A DNA stretch of 64,000 nt from Citrobacter freundii ATCC 8090 = MTCC 1658 = NBRC 12681 (GTDB lineage Bacteria > Pseudomonadota > Gammaproteobacteria > Enterobacterales > Enterobacteriaceae): positions 4,216,001-4,280,000 of the forward strand of contig NZ_CP049015.1 in the NCBI RefSeq assembly GCF_011064845.1. Reading direction: 5' to 3'. A program made the position numbers and the translations under genes. The number at the start of each line of letters is the position of its first letter. Positions within the stretch are counted from its first letter, which is position 1. Positions 26,139 through 35,221 of this stretch are shown one piece after another. A model generated the notes under the pieces. The model saw only the letters and a list, made by a program, of their open reading frames with translations, had not been told where the DNA came from and did no database searches.

Positions 26139-27262
26139 GCAGCGCCCTCCAGACTGGCATCCAGTAACAGACTGATGGTGATTTGCAGCGGAACTTCCCA
26201 GGTGCGTACCACCAGATAAATATCCACCGTCTTTTTGTTCTTCCAGACAATGGTCACATCACCTTCCTGCGGCGGCTTTACTTCCCCCGGAAATGACACG
26301 CCATTGATACTGGCCGCCGTGGACATTTCACGCAGTGGGCGTGCAAACAGCGTCTGGTGTGCAGCAATGCTGCCCGGTGTGCTGTTCAGTGAACGATCCG
26401 CAATTTTGCTGATAGCCAGCAGACGTACACGACGCGCCGCTTTATCGGCAACACGCAGGGTTTCAATCGACTGGTAATCGCCGCCTTCCACATCCAGCGT
26501 CCGCCCGTCAGCCCAGTAAAAACCGTCATAATCCGGGTACCACATCGGCACACTAAAGCGCTGTGCTTCCAGCGCCTGAAGCATGGCCAGTTCCAGCACC
26601 GCCCCGGTACCATCAACCGGCATTTCATCACTGCCCAGATTGAGCAGCGCCCCGGTTTTCACACGGGCGGGACTGTCTGCGATAGTCACGGCACGACTGC
26701 ACAGACGGCCAGCCAGCACACCCGGCTCATTTCCCCACAGACGCGGGACCAGTTGCACGGCCTTCTCTGCAATACCGTCCTGGATGGCAGACACACGGGT
26801 CAGGTAATCCGCCTGGGCTTCTTCTTCCTGCATTCCCTGCACGGCCAGGATGAACCACACCCAGCGCCCATATTTAGAAATCAGCGTGGATCGTAACGTC
26901 GCCGCCTGATTCACCTGGGCTTTTGCCGTCACATCACTGGACAGCACCACCCCTTCCACCGAACACACCACCTGTGCGGCCAGTACCGCTTTTACCCAGG
27001 CATCGTCCTCAGCATCTGCGGGCAGCACATGCATAAATGCCCACCAGTTCTGACCGGCGTTTGCCAGTGCCGCCAGAACATCGTTTTTCAGCGGGCTTTC
27101 CCCTTCTCCCAGCAGTGCATCAAAATCACTCTGGGCATTCACCGCCAGCGTTTCCCCCACATTTTTGGTACCCGTACCGATAAACAGCAGCGTGCGTTCC
27201 ACTTCATTGGTTTCACCCAGCAGCTGGTTTACCTGGTTCACGGTCACGTTTGGCCAGGTCAT
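26135..27262 (-). CDS. Tail sheath protein, DUF2586 type
   Basis: The product has 375 residues of the DUF2586 family, the contractile sheath of HP1-like phages. Characteristic are TVNQVNQLLGETNEVERTLL at the N-terminus and TLFARPLREMSTAASINGVSFPGE near the end. The C-terminal YLVVRTWEVPLQITISLLLD resembles the strand-donating end of sheath proteins. The gene overlaps the upstream tail-completion gene and the tube gene by four bases each. Confidence 0.8.
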   Translation of the reverse strand: MTWPNVTVNQVNQLLGETNEVERTLLFIGTGTKNVGETLAVNAQSDFDALLGEGESPLKNDVLAALANAGQNWWAFMHVLPADAEDDAWVKAVLAAQVVCSVEGVVLSSDVTAKAQVNQAATLRSTLISKYGRWVWFILAVQGMQEEEAQADYLTRVSAIQDGIAEKAVQLVPRLWGNEPGVLAGRLCSRAVTIADSPARVKTGALLNLGSDEMPVDGTGAVLELAMLQALEAQRFSVPMWYPDYDGFYWADGRTLDVEGGDYQSIETLRVADKAARRVRLLAISKIADRSLNSTPGSIAAHQTLFARPLREMSTAASINGVSFPGEVKPPQEGDVTIVWKNKKTVDIYLVVRTWEVPLQITISLLLDASLEGAA

Positions 27263-27966
27263 GCTTTCCCCTTAATATCCTGCGCCTTAACATCCCAGCC
27301 AAAGCCAATGGCCTGAAGCTGACGCGCCAGCGCGTTATCAAATTCATCGTCACTCATGCCCAGAAAAACACGGGCAGGAAGATCCACTGTCCAGCTGGTT
27401 TTCACCGCTTTACCGCTGAGTTTTCGAATCAGTAGCCCCGCCCGGCTGTATGGCATCGTTTGGGTTAACTCGCCCAGCGTGGGCTTTTTCCAGCGTTTAC
27501 CGGTGCGTACCCGGTACCCCAGCGCCCGCAGTTTTTTGGCCTGGGCTGGCGTGGCCATTTTTCCGGCCTCCACCTTCCGTGGCTGGCTGCGACGGCTGAC
27601 ACTGACACGCATCCCGTTTTGTTGCGCATATCCGACCGTCCCGGCCGGTACCGGCGTTTCCCCGTTCCGGTAGCCACCACCCTGCAAATAGATCCGTACC
27701 GCCTGAATTTCTGGCATTTCACGGATATGCAGCAGTTTTGGCAGGTTCCGCAGCATCTTCCCTTTGCGCTTCGTTTTACGCCCCGGCCACTTCTGGCCAT
27801 CCGGTGTTTCCTGATTGCGGACATGCCGTTTTGCAGCGGCAATCACGCCGTATTTGGCCAGCCTCCAGATAAGACGCTGGCGCTTTTTGGGCGGCAGCTC
27901 CATGCTGGCCAGTGATTTACGCAACTCCGCCAGCTGTTTTTTATTCAGCTCGCCACCGGCAATCAT
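27259..27966 (-). CDS. Tail completion/virion morphogenesis protein (gpS-like)
   Basis: The product has 235 residues and is very basic (KKRQRLIWRLAKYG, WPGRKTKRKGKMLRNLPKLL). It belongs by pattern to the phage virion morphogenesis family that includes P2 gpS, needed to join or terminate the tail. The C-terminal VFLGMSDDEFDNALARQLQAI is typical. The start overlaps the gpR-like stop by four bases. Confidence 0.8.
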   Translation of the reverse strand: MIAGGELNKKQLAELRKSLASMELPPKKRQRLIWRLAKYGVIAAAKRHVRNQETPDGQKWPGRKTKRKGKMLRNLPKLLHIREMPEIQAVRIYLQGGGYRNGETPVPAGTVGYAQQNGMRVSVSRRSQPRKVEAGKMATPAQAKKLRALGYRVRTGKRWKKPTLGELTQTMPYSRAGLLIRKLSGKAVKTSWTVDLPARVFLGMSDDEFDNALARQLQAIGFGWDVKAQDIKGKA

Positions 27967-28469
27967 TCGTTACCGCCTACCGGCGCACCGGTTTCATCCA
28001 CGCCATAAATATTGGCGGTTATCGCTATCCAGACTTCAGGGTTAACCAGCGACCAGCGTTTCCCCTGCCACGGGATCGCCCCGTTTTCGTCCTCCCTGAT
28101 CACCAGCTCTTCCGCCATTGGTACCGTCAGTACAATGGTGGCAGTTTCCTCATCCTCCACTGACACATCCCAGTCCGGTTCAGCTTCAGTCAGGCCGACT
28201 TCATCCAGTAATTCCCTGTCAGCCTCATCCAGCCACGCGGCCAGCAGCGACATGAGCAACTGCGGCGGACACAGGCGATACGGGAAACGCTGCCAGCTGA
28301 TTACCGCGTCATAGCGAATCACCGCCTGGCGGTACTGCCCCAGCCCGTAATCCTTCGCGGCGGGGATGAACTTCATTTCATCCAGCACACTGTCAAATGA
28401 CTGCATGGCGCGCGGTGGCACGTTTTGCCGAAAAAATGCGGTCAGGCTCTCAAGCTGCGTCTGGCTCAT
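27963..28469 (-). CDS. Tail completion protein (gpR-like)
   Basis: The product has 168 residues starting MSQTQLESLTAFFRQNVPPR. The conserved middle part YRQAVIRYDAVISWQRFPY is typical of the gpR tail-completion family, which acts at the head-proximal end of the tail. It overlaps the head-completion gene by four bases and gpS by four bases, matching the L-R-S order. Confidence 0.82.
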   Translation of the reverse strand: MSQTQLESLTAFFRQNVPPRAMQSFDSVLDEMKFIPAAKDYGLGQYRQAVIRYDAVISWQRFPYRLCPPQLLMSLLAAWLDEADRELLDEVGLTEAEPDWDVSVEDEETATIVLTVPMAEELVIREDENGAIPWQGKRWSLVNPEVWIAITANIYGVDETGAPVGGNE

Positions 28470-28918
28470 ACTTTTTTCACCGTTGCCCGTTTCAGCCCCT
28501 TCATGCGGCGAATCACCACTGAAGCCTCAGCCAGTAACCCGGCGCGGGTTTCCATGCTCTCCTGCCCCGGATGGGTTTCACGCCGCCCGACAGTGGCGAA
28601 CTCCCCCAGTAAATCCGCTTTCGCCCTGGCAAATACCGCTTTCATGTACTGGGCGCACAGGCTGTTAAGCCCGCCCATGCTGACACCCGGAACATCTGCC
28701 GCCAGCGCGTGGCCTTTTGCTTTCCAGCTGGCCTCCACGTTTTCCAGCTCGGCATTCACCTCCGCGACAGCAGCCAGCAGCGCCTGACTAATGGTGTCCG
28801 CATCAATATCGGCTGGCAGTGACCGCTGCGCCTGAAAATCCTTCAGATTCAGATCCGGCCAGAACCCGTTATTCGTCAGCGGTTCATCCTGATAATCCAG
28901 CGGTTTTCCGCTAAACAT
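28466..28918 (-). CDS. Head completion protein (gpL-like)
   Basis: The product has 150 residues from the ATG at 28918 (MFSGKPLDYQDEPLTNNGFW), preceded by the ribosome site GGGGGAA. The frame is open 17 codons further upstream without support. P2 gpL-type connector proteins share the DLNLKDFQAQRSLPADI and KADLLGEFATVGRRE patterns and bind the portal after DNA packaging. It follows the terminase small-subunit gene after a 96-base gap that holds no gene. Confidence 0.82.
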   Translation of the reverse strand: MFSGKPLDYQDEPLTNNGFWPDLNLKDFQAQRSLPADIDADTISQALLAAVAEVNAELENVEASWKAKGHALAADVPGVSMGGLNSLCAQYMKAVFARAKADLLGEFATVGRRETHPGQESMETRAGLLAEASVVIRRMKGLKRATVKKV

Positions 28919-29014
28919 AATTCCCCCGAAAAAGGCGGACTGACCGGTTTCCACGGCACAGTGACACACGGAGTGTTCTGCCCTCCACCGCGTCCGCCTG
29001 GCTTGCGGTAGTCT

Positions 29015-29716
29015 TTACCCCTGCGTCAGTTTTCGGATACGGGCGGCAATCGTCTGCCGTGCCGTTCTGACGCCGATTTTTAAATAGAATTTTTCTGCGG
29101 TGGCCAGCAGTTGATCGGCTTTCTCCAGCGTTTCAATATCGTCCACACTCGCGGCCGTTGTCTGACCATCTTCGCCGCGCAGTAGCTCCAGCCCGGCAAA
29201 CTTGAACCACTTGGCCGTAACCTGTTCATGCAGCCGCCAGGTACTGGCGACGCGCTCAAATGTGCGGGAAAAATACGGTTCCACACTTTCCCCGCGCCCG
29301 GATGTTTCCTGCGCCCAGGCCAGCATCGTATCGGCCACGAACGTGGGAAAATTGCTGCGCAACCGATCCGGGGTTGCCTGCTGCTGGCTGATTGCAATGT
29401 CAGCCCAGTCCAGCGCCTTATCCAGATCGCCCACGTCAAACAGCCAGATAACACACCAGGCAAATACCGGGTTGGCGTACACCTGCCCGCTTTCCAGATA
29501 CGCTTCCACAGTCGGTGTCCAGCGCGGCAGCAACACATCCCGCTTAAACTCAACGCGATCCGCGATTGTCGGCAGGTTACGGGCATGTTCCACATCCGTT
29601 TCCAGCGCCTTAATCAGCAGGTGCATGCTTTCTGTGGTTTCCAGTGCCTGACTGCGTTTCAGCTTTTGTTCCATCGCAATGCGCTGGCTGTGACGCTGCG
29701 CGGGAGAAAGTGCCAT
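29015..29716 (-). CDS. Terminase small subunit (gpM-like)
   Basis: The product has 233 residues: MALSPAQRHSQRIAMEQKLK, then NPVFAWCVIWLFDVGDLDKALDWADIA, the signature of P2 gpM, the terminase subunit with endonuclease activity at cos. It lies 3 bases after the capsid gene in the usual O-N-M-L order. The DNA-cutting residues cannot be named from this sequence alone. Confidence 0.88.
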   Translation of the reverse strand: MALSPAQRHSQRIAMEQKLKRSQALETTESMHLLIKALETDVEHARNLPTIADRVEFKRDVLLPRWTPTVEAYLESGQVYANPVFAWCVIWLFDVGDLDKALDWADIAISQQQATPDRLRSNFPTFVADTMLAWAQETSGRGESVEPYFSRTFERVASTWRLHEQVTAKWFKFAGLELLRGEDGQTTAASVDDIETLEKADQLLATAEKFYLKIGVRTARQTIAARIRKLTQG

Positions 29717-29719
29717 TTA

Positions 29720-30742
29720 TCAGCCCTCTGCTGGTTCGGAAACCTTGCCGATGGTCACGGCGGATTCATCAATGGCCGCATACAGCTCCGGCACTTCAAC
29801 CGCATAGCCTTCATTACGCAGGTATTTGTTTTCGAACTGCTTACGGTCTTCAACAAATTCCGCCTTACGCATACGGGTGTTGCGCTGGGTGTAGATATGC
29901 AAATTAGAAAGCGGCGTGACGACCATACGTTTACCCGGCATAAATGGCGGGATAACAGCAGGACGGCCAGCAATAGTGCTGCCCAGCATCTGCGCCGCGA
30001 TTTTCTCAGTCGGGCGGTCTGCGGCCTGATACAGTCGGTATTGTTCAGCAGCAACCAGATCAGCACCGACCAGAACCACCAGGCGCGGGTCATTGCGGAA
30101 CTGGGCAGGAATCTTGGCGTTAATCAGGTCTGAAGCCATTGCATCCAGTGACTTGTAATCCCCGGCCTCATCCAGCACGACCGGATCGGTCATAATCTGA
30201 TTACCACCCAGCAGCGTTTTCATACGCTCATGCCAGCCGATATTGACATCTTCGCCGTTCGGGTTATCCGTTGGATTCGTCGTTTTGGCACGGCTCTTAC
30301 CGTTAAAACCAATACGCAGCATATCCAGCGCAAACGCCTGTGTGGTAAACGCCTGGACCAGGTTGTAAAACTCGTTTTCGTCCTTACCGGCATTGGCCCA
30401 GACCGAAAGCAGATCCCAGCGCAGTGCAGCGCAGCTGTCCGTTTCAACCAGTGAATAGTCATTGCCGTCCACGCCAACCTGACGAACAAAGCGGCCATTT
30501 TCACTGCGCCCGGTATGCAGCACGGAGGAACCGACAGAAATCACCTGGCCACTCAGCTGGTCAACATCCAGACAGGTGATCATGTTCAGGAACTCCACGG
30601 ACTCCAGCAGCGCCAGACGCAGCGCGTTTTCCTGCGGGTCATTCAGGGAGAAATAACGACTGGTATCACGTGCGCCAAACTGCTGCGCCATACCACTCGA
30701 ATATTTATCCAGTAAATCCCGTGCACGATTATTAAGGTGCAT
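29720..30742 (-). CDS. Major capsid protein (gpN-like)
   Basis: The product has 340 residues, close to P2 gpN (about 357). Conserved segments are ARDLLDKYSSGMAQQFGARD, VISVGSSVLHTGRSENGRF, NIGWHERMKTLLGGNQI and KRMVVTPLSNLHIYTQRNTR. P2-type capsid protein is processed by the scaffold protease at its N-terminus. A 61-base gap separates it from the scaffold gene. Confidence 0.92.
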   Translation of the reverse strand: MHLNNRARDLLDKYSSGMAQQFGARDTSRYFSLNDPQENALRLALLESVEFLNMITCLDVDQLSGQVISVGSSVLHTGRSENGRFVRQVGVDGNDYSLVETDSCAALRWDLLSVWANAGKDENEFYNLVQAFTTQAFALDMLRIGFNGKSRAKTTNPTDNPNGEDVNIGWHERMKTLLGGNQIMTDPVVLDEAGDYKSLDAMASDLINAKIPAQFRNDPRLVVLVGADLVAAEQYRLYQAADRPTEKIAAQMLGSTIAGRPAVIPPFMPGKRMVVTPLSNLHIYTQRNTRMRKAEFVEDRKQFENKYLRNEGYAVEVPELYAAIDESAVTIGKVSEPAEG

Positions 30743-30803
30743 AAAACTCCCTCGCGATTAAGCGATAATAAAAATGTTTTGTACTAATTAACGTCAGAAC
30801 GTA

Positions 30804-31607
30804 TTACAGGAAATTAAACTTACCCGCTTTTTCTGAAATCTTACGCCCTGGCGTACGGGTGGATTTATTACCCAGATCGTTAAAACGTTTAACGATATCT
30901 TTTGCATTATCACGAATAGCCGCAAATTCTTCGGTATCGACTACTTCCGCAATGGTATCCACATCACCCTGAACATCATTGAGCTGATTTTCAATTTTGG
31001 CCACACGGCCTTCCAGTTCGTTTACCGCGTTGGCCAGCGCCTGTAACTTATCATCACCCTGCGCGGTATCATCAGGCGGCGTTTCATCTTCAAACTTCGG
31101 TTTAATACCAAACAATTTTTGCCAGTTCTTCATTCGTATTTCCTGTTTAATTTTTCCATCACGGGAAATCACACAACTGTAATATCCCTGCTTAGATAAT
31201 TTTTTGCGCCGACTACTAAAGCGCAGCCGTGTGGTGCCAACACTGGCGGGAGTATCTGTTACCGCCAGCCCCTTGAGGTATGTACGCCCACTACCGCGCC
31301 AGTTCTCATCCGGTTCAATCGAGAAAAACAGGAGCTGATCTTCATGGTTGGCGAAAATTAAACGCATATTCGGGCAAAGGCTGACGTAAAGCCGCGCCAG
31401 TCCGTCATCGCCATCATGCCAGGTGGCCTCCAGCACCTCCCCAAAATTACCGCAATCATTCTCGTGTTCAGGCCAGATCAAAGCGACATAGTGGTTATAG
31501 TCATAGGTTTCCCCCATATCGATAATCCACTGGCGTTTAATCTCTCTGCCGTCAACGGTATCCCCTTCGGTAGCAACACACAGCCAGTCAGTTTTTAAAT
31601 GCGACAT
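30804..31607 (-). CDS. Capsid scaffolding protein / prohead protease (gpO-like)
   Basis: The product has 267 residues. The N-terminal half (WIIDMGETYDYNHYVALIWPEH, YLKGLAVTDTPASVGTTRLRF) is the GPO serine-protease domain, and the C-terminal half is the helical scaffold domain (DKLQALANAVNELEGRVAKIE). It starts the long leftward late operon and is divergent from the terminase gene, with candidate late control sequences between. Confidence 0.9.
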   Translation of the reverse strand: MSHLKTDWLCVATEGDTVDGREIKRQWIIDMGETYDYNHYVALIWPEHENDCGNFGEVLEATWHDGDDGLARLYVSLCPNMRLIFANHEDQLLFFSIEPDENWRGSGRTYLKGLAVTDTPASVGTTRLRFSSRRKKLSKQGYYSCVISRDGKIKQEIRMKNWQKLFGIKPKFEDETPPDDTAQGDDKLQALANAVNELEGRVAKIENQLNDVQGDVDTIAEVVDTEEFAAIRDNAKDIVKRFNDLGNKSTRTPGRKISEKAGKFNFL

Positions 31608-31689
31608 ATCCCCCCTGATTTATTCACCGACGCTGCAAATCAATTATTGCCAAATAAAACCACCACCGCATCACGCTTTATTCTGAACA

Positions 31690-31714
31690 GTTCGGTTATC
31701 ACGTATTACCGAAC
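31690..31714. promoter_or_regulatory. Inverted repeat between divergent late operons
   Basis: GTTCGGT (31690-31696) and ACCGAAC (31708-31714) form a 7-bp inverted repeat with an 11-base spacer. It lies midway between the scaffold gene (leftward) and the terminase gene (rightward). The place is right for an Ogr-type activator site; the sequence is not the P2 consensus, so this is inference. Confidence 0.45.
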
Positions 31715-31768
31715 AGACGCGAATTAACACCGCCGTTTTTTCATAACAGCCACGGCATAATTATCCGC

Positions 31769-33544
31769 ATGGCTAAATACTCAGAAGAACTAAAAGGCGT
31801 TGTCCGCGCACTTTATTTGCGCCGCTATACGCCAAAAGAAATTGCATCAGAATTAAATCTGCCGAATGCGCGGATCGTTTACTACTGGGCTGAGAAATAC
31901 AGCTGGGCGGATTTACTCAGCTTTGAAAGTACAGAGGAGGCAATTGAACGCCGCTACCAGCTGCTGGCCAGCCGCGATAATAAAACCGATCTCGACCTGA
32001 AAGAAATGGACATGCTGATTGCCCACGCCACAAAGCTGCGTGCTCAAAGCAATAAGCATAAAGAAAAGATGGCCAGCGGCCAGAGTAACGGTCAGGCAGC
32101 TGCACGGGACAGCAACAGCGATGAACCGCGCCCCAAACGCAAAAACAGGAAAAACGATATTTCCTCTCTGACCCAGGCGGATTTCGACACCTGGGCGGAA
32201 GAACATCTTTTTGAATACCAGAAACACCTGCGCCGGAATATTGGCCAGCAGGTCAGGAACATCCTTAAAAGCCGCCAGATCGGTGCCACCTGGTACTTTG
32301 CATTTGAAGCCTTTGAAAACGCGGTCATGACAGGCGATCCGCAAATCTTCCTGTCTGCCTCCAAAGTCCAGGCGGAATACTTCCGGTCTTACATCGTCAA
32401 CATTGCAGAACAGTATTTTGGCATCACGCTAACCGGCAACCCGATCCGCCTCAGCAACGGCGCTGAACTGCGTTTTCTCTCAACCAACAAAAACACGGCC
32501 CAGTCTTACAGTGGCCACCTGTACTGTGACGAATATTTCTGGGTGCCTAACTTCGCCAGGCTTAACGAAGTGGCCAGCGCAATGGCCACCCATGACAAAT
32601 GGCGCACCACCTACTTTTCAACGCCATCGGCCAAAACGCACCAGGCCTACCCGTTCTGGACGGGTGAGGAATGGAAACAGGGCAGCAAAAAACGCGCGGC
32701 CGCTCAGTTCCCGTCCTTTGATGAAATGCGCAACGGCGGACGGCTTTGCCCGGATGGTCAGTGGCGCTATGTCATCACGATGGAGGATGCCATTGCGGGC
32801 GGCTTCAACCTGGCCAACATCGAGAAGCTGCGCAACCGCTACAACACCGCCACCTTCAACATGCTTTATATGTGCGTGTTCGTGGACAGCAAGGATTCCG
32901 TATTCAGCTTTTCAGACCTGGAAGCCTGTGGCGTGGAAGTGGACACCTGGCAGGATCACAACCCGGACGCTGCGCGGCCATTTGGTGACAGGCCAGTATG
33001 GGGAGGCTTTGACCCGGCACGTAGCGGCGATTTGTCGTGTTTTGTGATTATTGCCCCGCCGATGTATGCCGCAGAGAAATTCCGCGTTCTGAAGGTCATT
33101 AACTGGAAGGGCATGAACTTCCGCTATCAGGCCAGGCAGATCGAACTGCTGTTTAAAAAATACAACTTCACCTATCTGGGAGTGGACGTTACCGGCATTG
33201 GCCAGGGTGTTTTTGACAACATCCAGCATTTTGCCATGCGCGTGGCCGTCGCCATTCGTTACGACATGAACACGAAAAATCAGCTGGTACTGAAAGCGGC
33301 GGACGTGGTGGAAAGCCAGCGTATCGAATGGGACAAAAACCTGAAAGAGATCCCGGCCAGCTTTATGGCTGTACGCCGCACCACCACGCAAAGCGGTAAC
33401 GCCATGACATTTGTCGCTGACCGCAGCCAGGACACAGGCCACGCGGAGGCGTTCTGGGCGATTACCCACGCCCTGCATAACGAACCACTCAACTACGAAA
33501 ACAAACCGAAATCCCGCTGGGGTGTAAGGAAAGAGGCTGCATGA
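31769..33544 (+). CDS. Terminase large subunit ATPase (gpP-like)
   Basis: The product has 591 residues. An N-terminal helix-turn-helix-like segment (YTPKEIASELNLPNARIVYYW) precedes the ATPase. The ATPase has an atypical Walker A segment (LKSRQIGATWYFA) and a Walker B-like LYCDEYFW. The C-terminal nuclease-like domain contains GGFDPARSGDLS and GVDVTGIGQGVFDN. This is the P2 gpP family motor that packages DNA. It overlaps the portal gene by four bases. Confidence 0.92.
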   Translation: MAKYSEELKGVVRALYLRRYTPKEIASELNLPNARIVYYWAEKYSWADLLSFESTEEAIERRYQLLASRDNKTDLDLKEMDMLIAHATKLRAQSNKHKEKMASGQSNGQAAARDSNSDEPRPKRKNRKNDISSLTQADFDTWAEEHLFEYQKHLRRNIGQQVRNILKSRQIGATWYFAFEAFENAVMTGDPQIFLSASKVQAEYFRSYIVNIAEQYFGITLTGNPIRLSNGAELRFLSTNKNTAQSYSGHLYCDEYFWVPNFARLNEVASAMATHDKWRTTYFSTPSAKTHQAYPFWTGEEWKQGSKKRAAAQFPSFDEMRNGGRLCPDGQWRYVITMEDAIAGGFNLANIEKLRNRYNTATFNMLYMCVFVDSKDSVFSFSDLEACGVEVDTWQDHNPDAARPFGDRPVWGGFDPARSGDLSCFVIIAPPMYAAEKFRVLKVINWKGMNFRYQARQIELLFKKYNFTYLGVDVTGIGQGVFDNIQHFAMRVAVAIRYDMNTKNQLVLKAADVVESQRIEWDKNLKEIPASFMAVRRTTTQSGNAMTFVADRSQDTGHAEAFWAITHALHNEPLNYENKPKSRWGVRKEAA

Positions 33545-34602
33545 GTAAAAAAAACCGCTTCGTTAAGCGCAACCCGCGCGGCGATAAGTCCAAAAAAATG
33601 AGCATCATCACATTCGGCAAACCGGAACCCATCCTGACCACCGGCACGGATTACCGCGACATCTGGTACGACAATGCCGCCGATCACTTCACCCAGCCGA
33701 TTGACCGGCTGGCACTGGCACAGCTTATCAATCTGAACGGTCAGCATGGCGGCATCATCCACGCCCGGAAAAATATGATTGTGTCTGATTATCTGGGCGG
33801 TGGCCTGACTTACGACCAACTGGAAGCCGCAGCGTTTGACTATACAACCTTCGGGGATATTGCGATTGGCAAAATCCGCAACGGATGGGGGGATGTGATT
33901 GCCCTGGAACCTTTACCCGGCCTGTATATCCGCCGCCGTAAAGTCAGGGACAACGCCACAGACCAGCCCGGCGATTATGTGGTATTGCAGGACGGTGAAC
34001 CGCAGGTATGGCCGCAGGAAGATATCATCTTTATCAAGATGTACGACCCGCAGCAGCATATTTACGGACTGCCCGACTATATCGGCGGCGTACACTCGGC
34101 ATTGCTTAACAGTGAAGCCGTAATTTTCCGCCGCCGCTACTACCACAACGGCGCTCATACTGGCGGCATTCTCTATACACGCGATCCCAGCATGACGGAT
34201 GAAATGGAAGAAGAAATTGAACAGCAGCTGCGTGACAGCAAAGGCATTGGCAACTTCTCCACTATTCTGGTGAACATACCAGGCGGGGATGGGGATGCGA
34301 TCAAGTTCATTGAAATGGGTGATATCTCTGCAAAAGATGAATTTGCCAACATCAAAAACATCAGTGCGCAGGACATTCTCAACGCGCACCGCTTTCCCGC
34401 TGGGCTGGCCGGAATTGTCCCGCAGAACACTGCCGGTCTGGGGGATGTTGAAAAGGCGGAAAGGATTTACAAGAAAAGCGAGATAGCACCCATCCAGCGC
34501 CGGTTTATGACCGCTGTTAATAACGATCCCGAAATACCGGAACGTCTGCACCTTCACTTTGATTTAAGTTACACAGAATCAACGGATAAGGATGCGGCAT
34601 GA
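33541..34602 (+). CDS. Portal protein (gpQ-like)
   Basis: The product has 353 residues; P2 gpQ is about 344. Typical segments are YRDIWYDNAADHFTQPIDRL, FGDIAIGKIRNGWGDVIALEPLP, YHNGAHTGGILYTRDPSMTD and NAHRFPAGLAGIVPQNTAGLG. The dodecameric portal is the vertex through which DNA enters and to which gpL and the tail attach. Start overlaps the terminase stop. Confidence 0.93.
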   Translation: MSKKNRFVKRNPRGDKSKKMSIITFGKPEPILTTGTDYRDIWYDNAADHFTQPIDRLALAQLINLNGQHGGIIHARKNMIVSDYLGGGLTYDQLEAAAFDYTTFGDIAIGKIRNGWGDVIALEPLPGLYIRRRKVRDNATDQPGDYVVLQDGEPQVWPQEDIIFIKMYDPQQHIYGLPDYIGGVHSALLNSEAVIFRRRYYHNGAHTGGILYTRDPSMTDEMEEEIEQQLRDSKGIGNFSTILVNIPGGDGDAIKFIEMGDISAKDEFANIKNISAQDILNAHRFPAGLAGIVPQNTAGLGDVEKAERIYKKSEIAPIQRRFMTAVNNDPEIPERLHLHFDLSYTESTDKDAA

Positions 34603-34652
34603 GGCGAAAAAGGCTAAAATCCAGGCATCATTTAACAGCTGGAGCATGGAAT

Positions 34653-34922
34653 ATGCGAGTTCTGAAAATCGAATGCCCGGAATGCGGCTCAAAGGCTGTT
34701 ATTCGTAAAACAAACCGGAAGCACCGGCAGATTGCGGATATTTACTGCGCCTGTTCAGATGTGGAGTGTGGCCATACGTTTGTGATGAATCTGACGTTCT
34801 CCCACACTCTCAGCCCCAGCGCGAAAACGGGTGATGCGATGGTGCAGAAAATACTGAATGCACTTTCACCCGATCAGCGCCAAATGGCATTAGACCTACT
34901 GAAAGCGACTCCCGCCGCCTGA
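34653..34922 (+). CDS. ogr: Late gene transcription activator, Ogr/Delta family
   Basis: With the ATG at 34653, preceded by GGAG at good spacing, the product has 89 residues. The zinc-finger ligands fit the Ogr pattern exactly: C-x2-C, 22 residues, C-x4-C (IECPECGSK to CSDVECGH). Ogr-type proteins bind upstream of late promoters and contact the RNA polymerase alpha subunit. A longer frame from 34599 overlaps the portal and is not needed. The gene ends at a terminator shared with a convergent small ORF. Confidence 0.88.
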   Translation: MRVLKIECPECGSKAVIRKTNRKHRQIADIYCACSDVECGHTFVMNLTFSHTLSPSAKTGDAMVQKILNALSPDQRQMALDLLKATPAA

Positions 34923-35102
34923 TAAGCCCCCTTCCTGGGGGTTTTTAGCTTCTGTTCTGACCATCTCCCGCATTTCTCCAGCAATCTCACCAATCCAGGC
35001 CAAAGCGATTGTTTTTTCTCTCTGGTTACTTTCGTACACATGGGCAATTTTGGCCAATAACTCAATGCGCTCCAGCTGTGCCGACGCTTCCAAAAGATCC
35101 AT
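34896..35102 (-). CDS. SOS-controlled 68-residue hypothetical protein
   Basis: The predicted protein is small and mostly helical (MDLLEASAQLERIELLAKIA, then TIALAWIGEIAGEMREMV), and I do not recognise it. Support for its being a gene comes from the perfect LexA box 22 bases upstream, the GGGGG ribosome-binding stretch 5 bases before the ATG, and a sensible amphipathic sequence. Its 3' end converges on ogr and overlaps it by 27 bases. By position it could be a LexA-regulated antirepressor analogous to Tum of phage 186, but no homology to Tum or DinI is apparent to me. Confidence 0.6.
   Translation of the reverse strand: MDLLEASAQLERIELLAKIAHVYESNQREKTIALAWIGEIAGEMREMVRTEAKNPQEGGLSGGGSRFQ
34925..34947 (+). 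terminator. Terminator after ogr
   Basis: CCCCC / GGGGG stem with a short TTCCT loop followed by TTTTT, directly after the ogr stop codon. Confidence 0.85.
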
Positions 35103-35124
35103 TTAGCCCCCACAAACAATATAT

Positions 35125-35144
35125 TACTGTATATGCATACAGTA
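35125..35144. promoter_or_regulatory. Perfect LexA (SOS) box
   Basis: TACTGTATATGCATACAGTA is a complete 20-bp palindrome differing from the ideal TACTG(TA)5CAGTA only at the central two bases. CTGT-N8-ACAG is intact. It overlaps a plausible leftward promoter and lies between the 3' end of the replication gene and the start of the 68-codon ORF. Confidence 0.88.
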
Positions 35145-35221
35145 CACCGTAAAGCACAAATTGTGAAATGTATTTTCCTGCCATCTACTGACAAATGAAC
35201 GTGTTACACAGATTTATACCG

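Noticed and set aside
34874..35194. 106-codon leftward frame around the LexA box
   Set aside because: It begins upstream of the SOS box, is Cys/Trp-rich without a protein-like pattern and lies in a different frame from the better supported 68-codon ORF.
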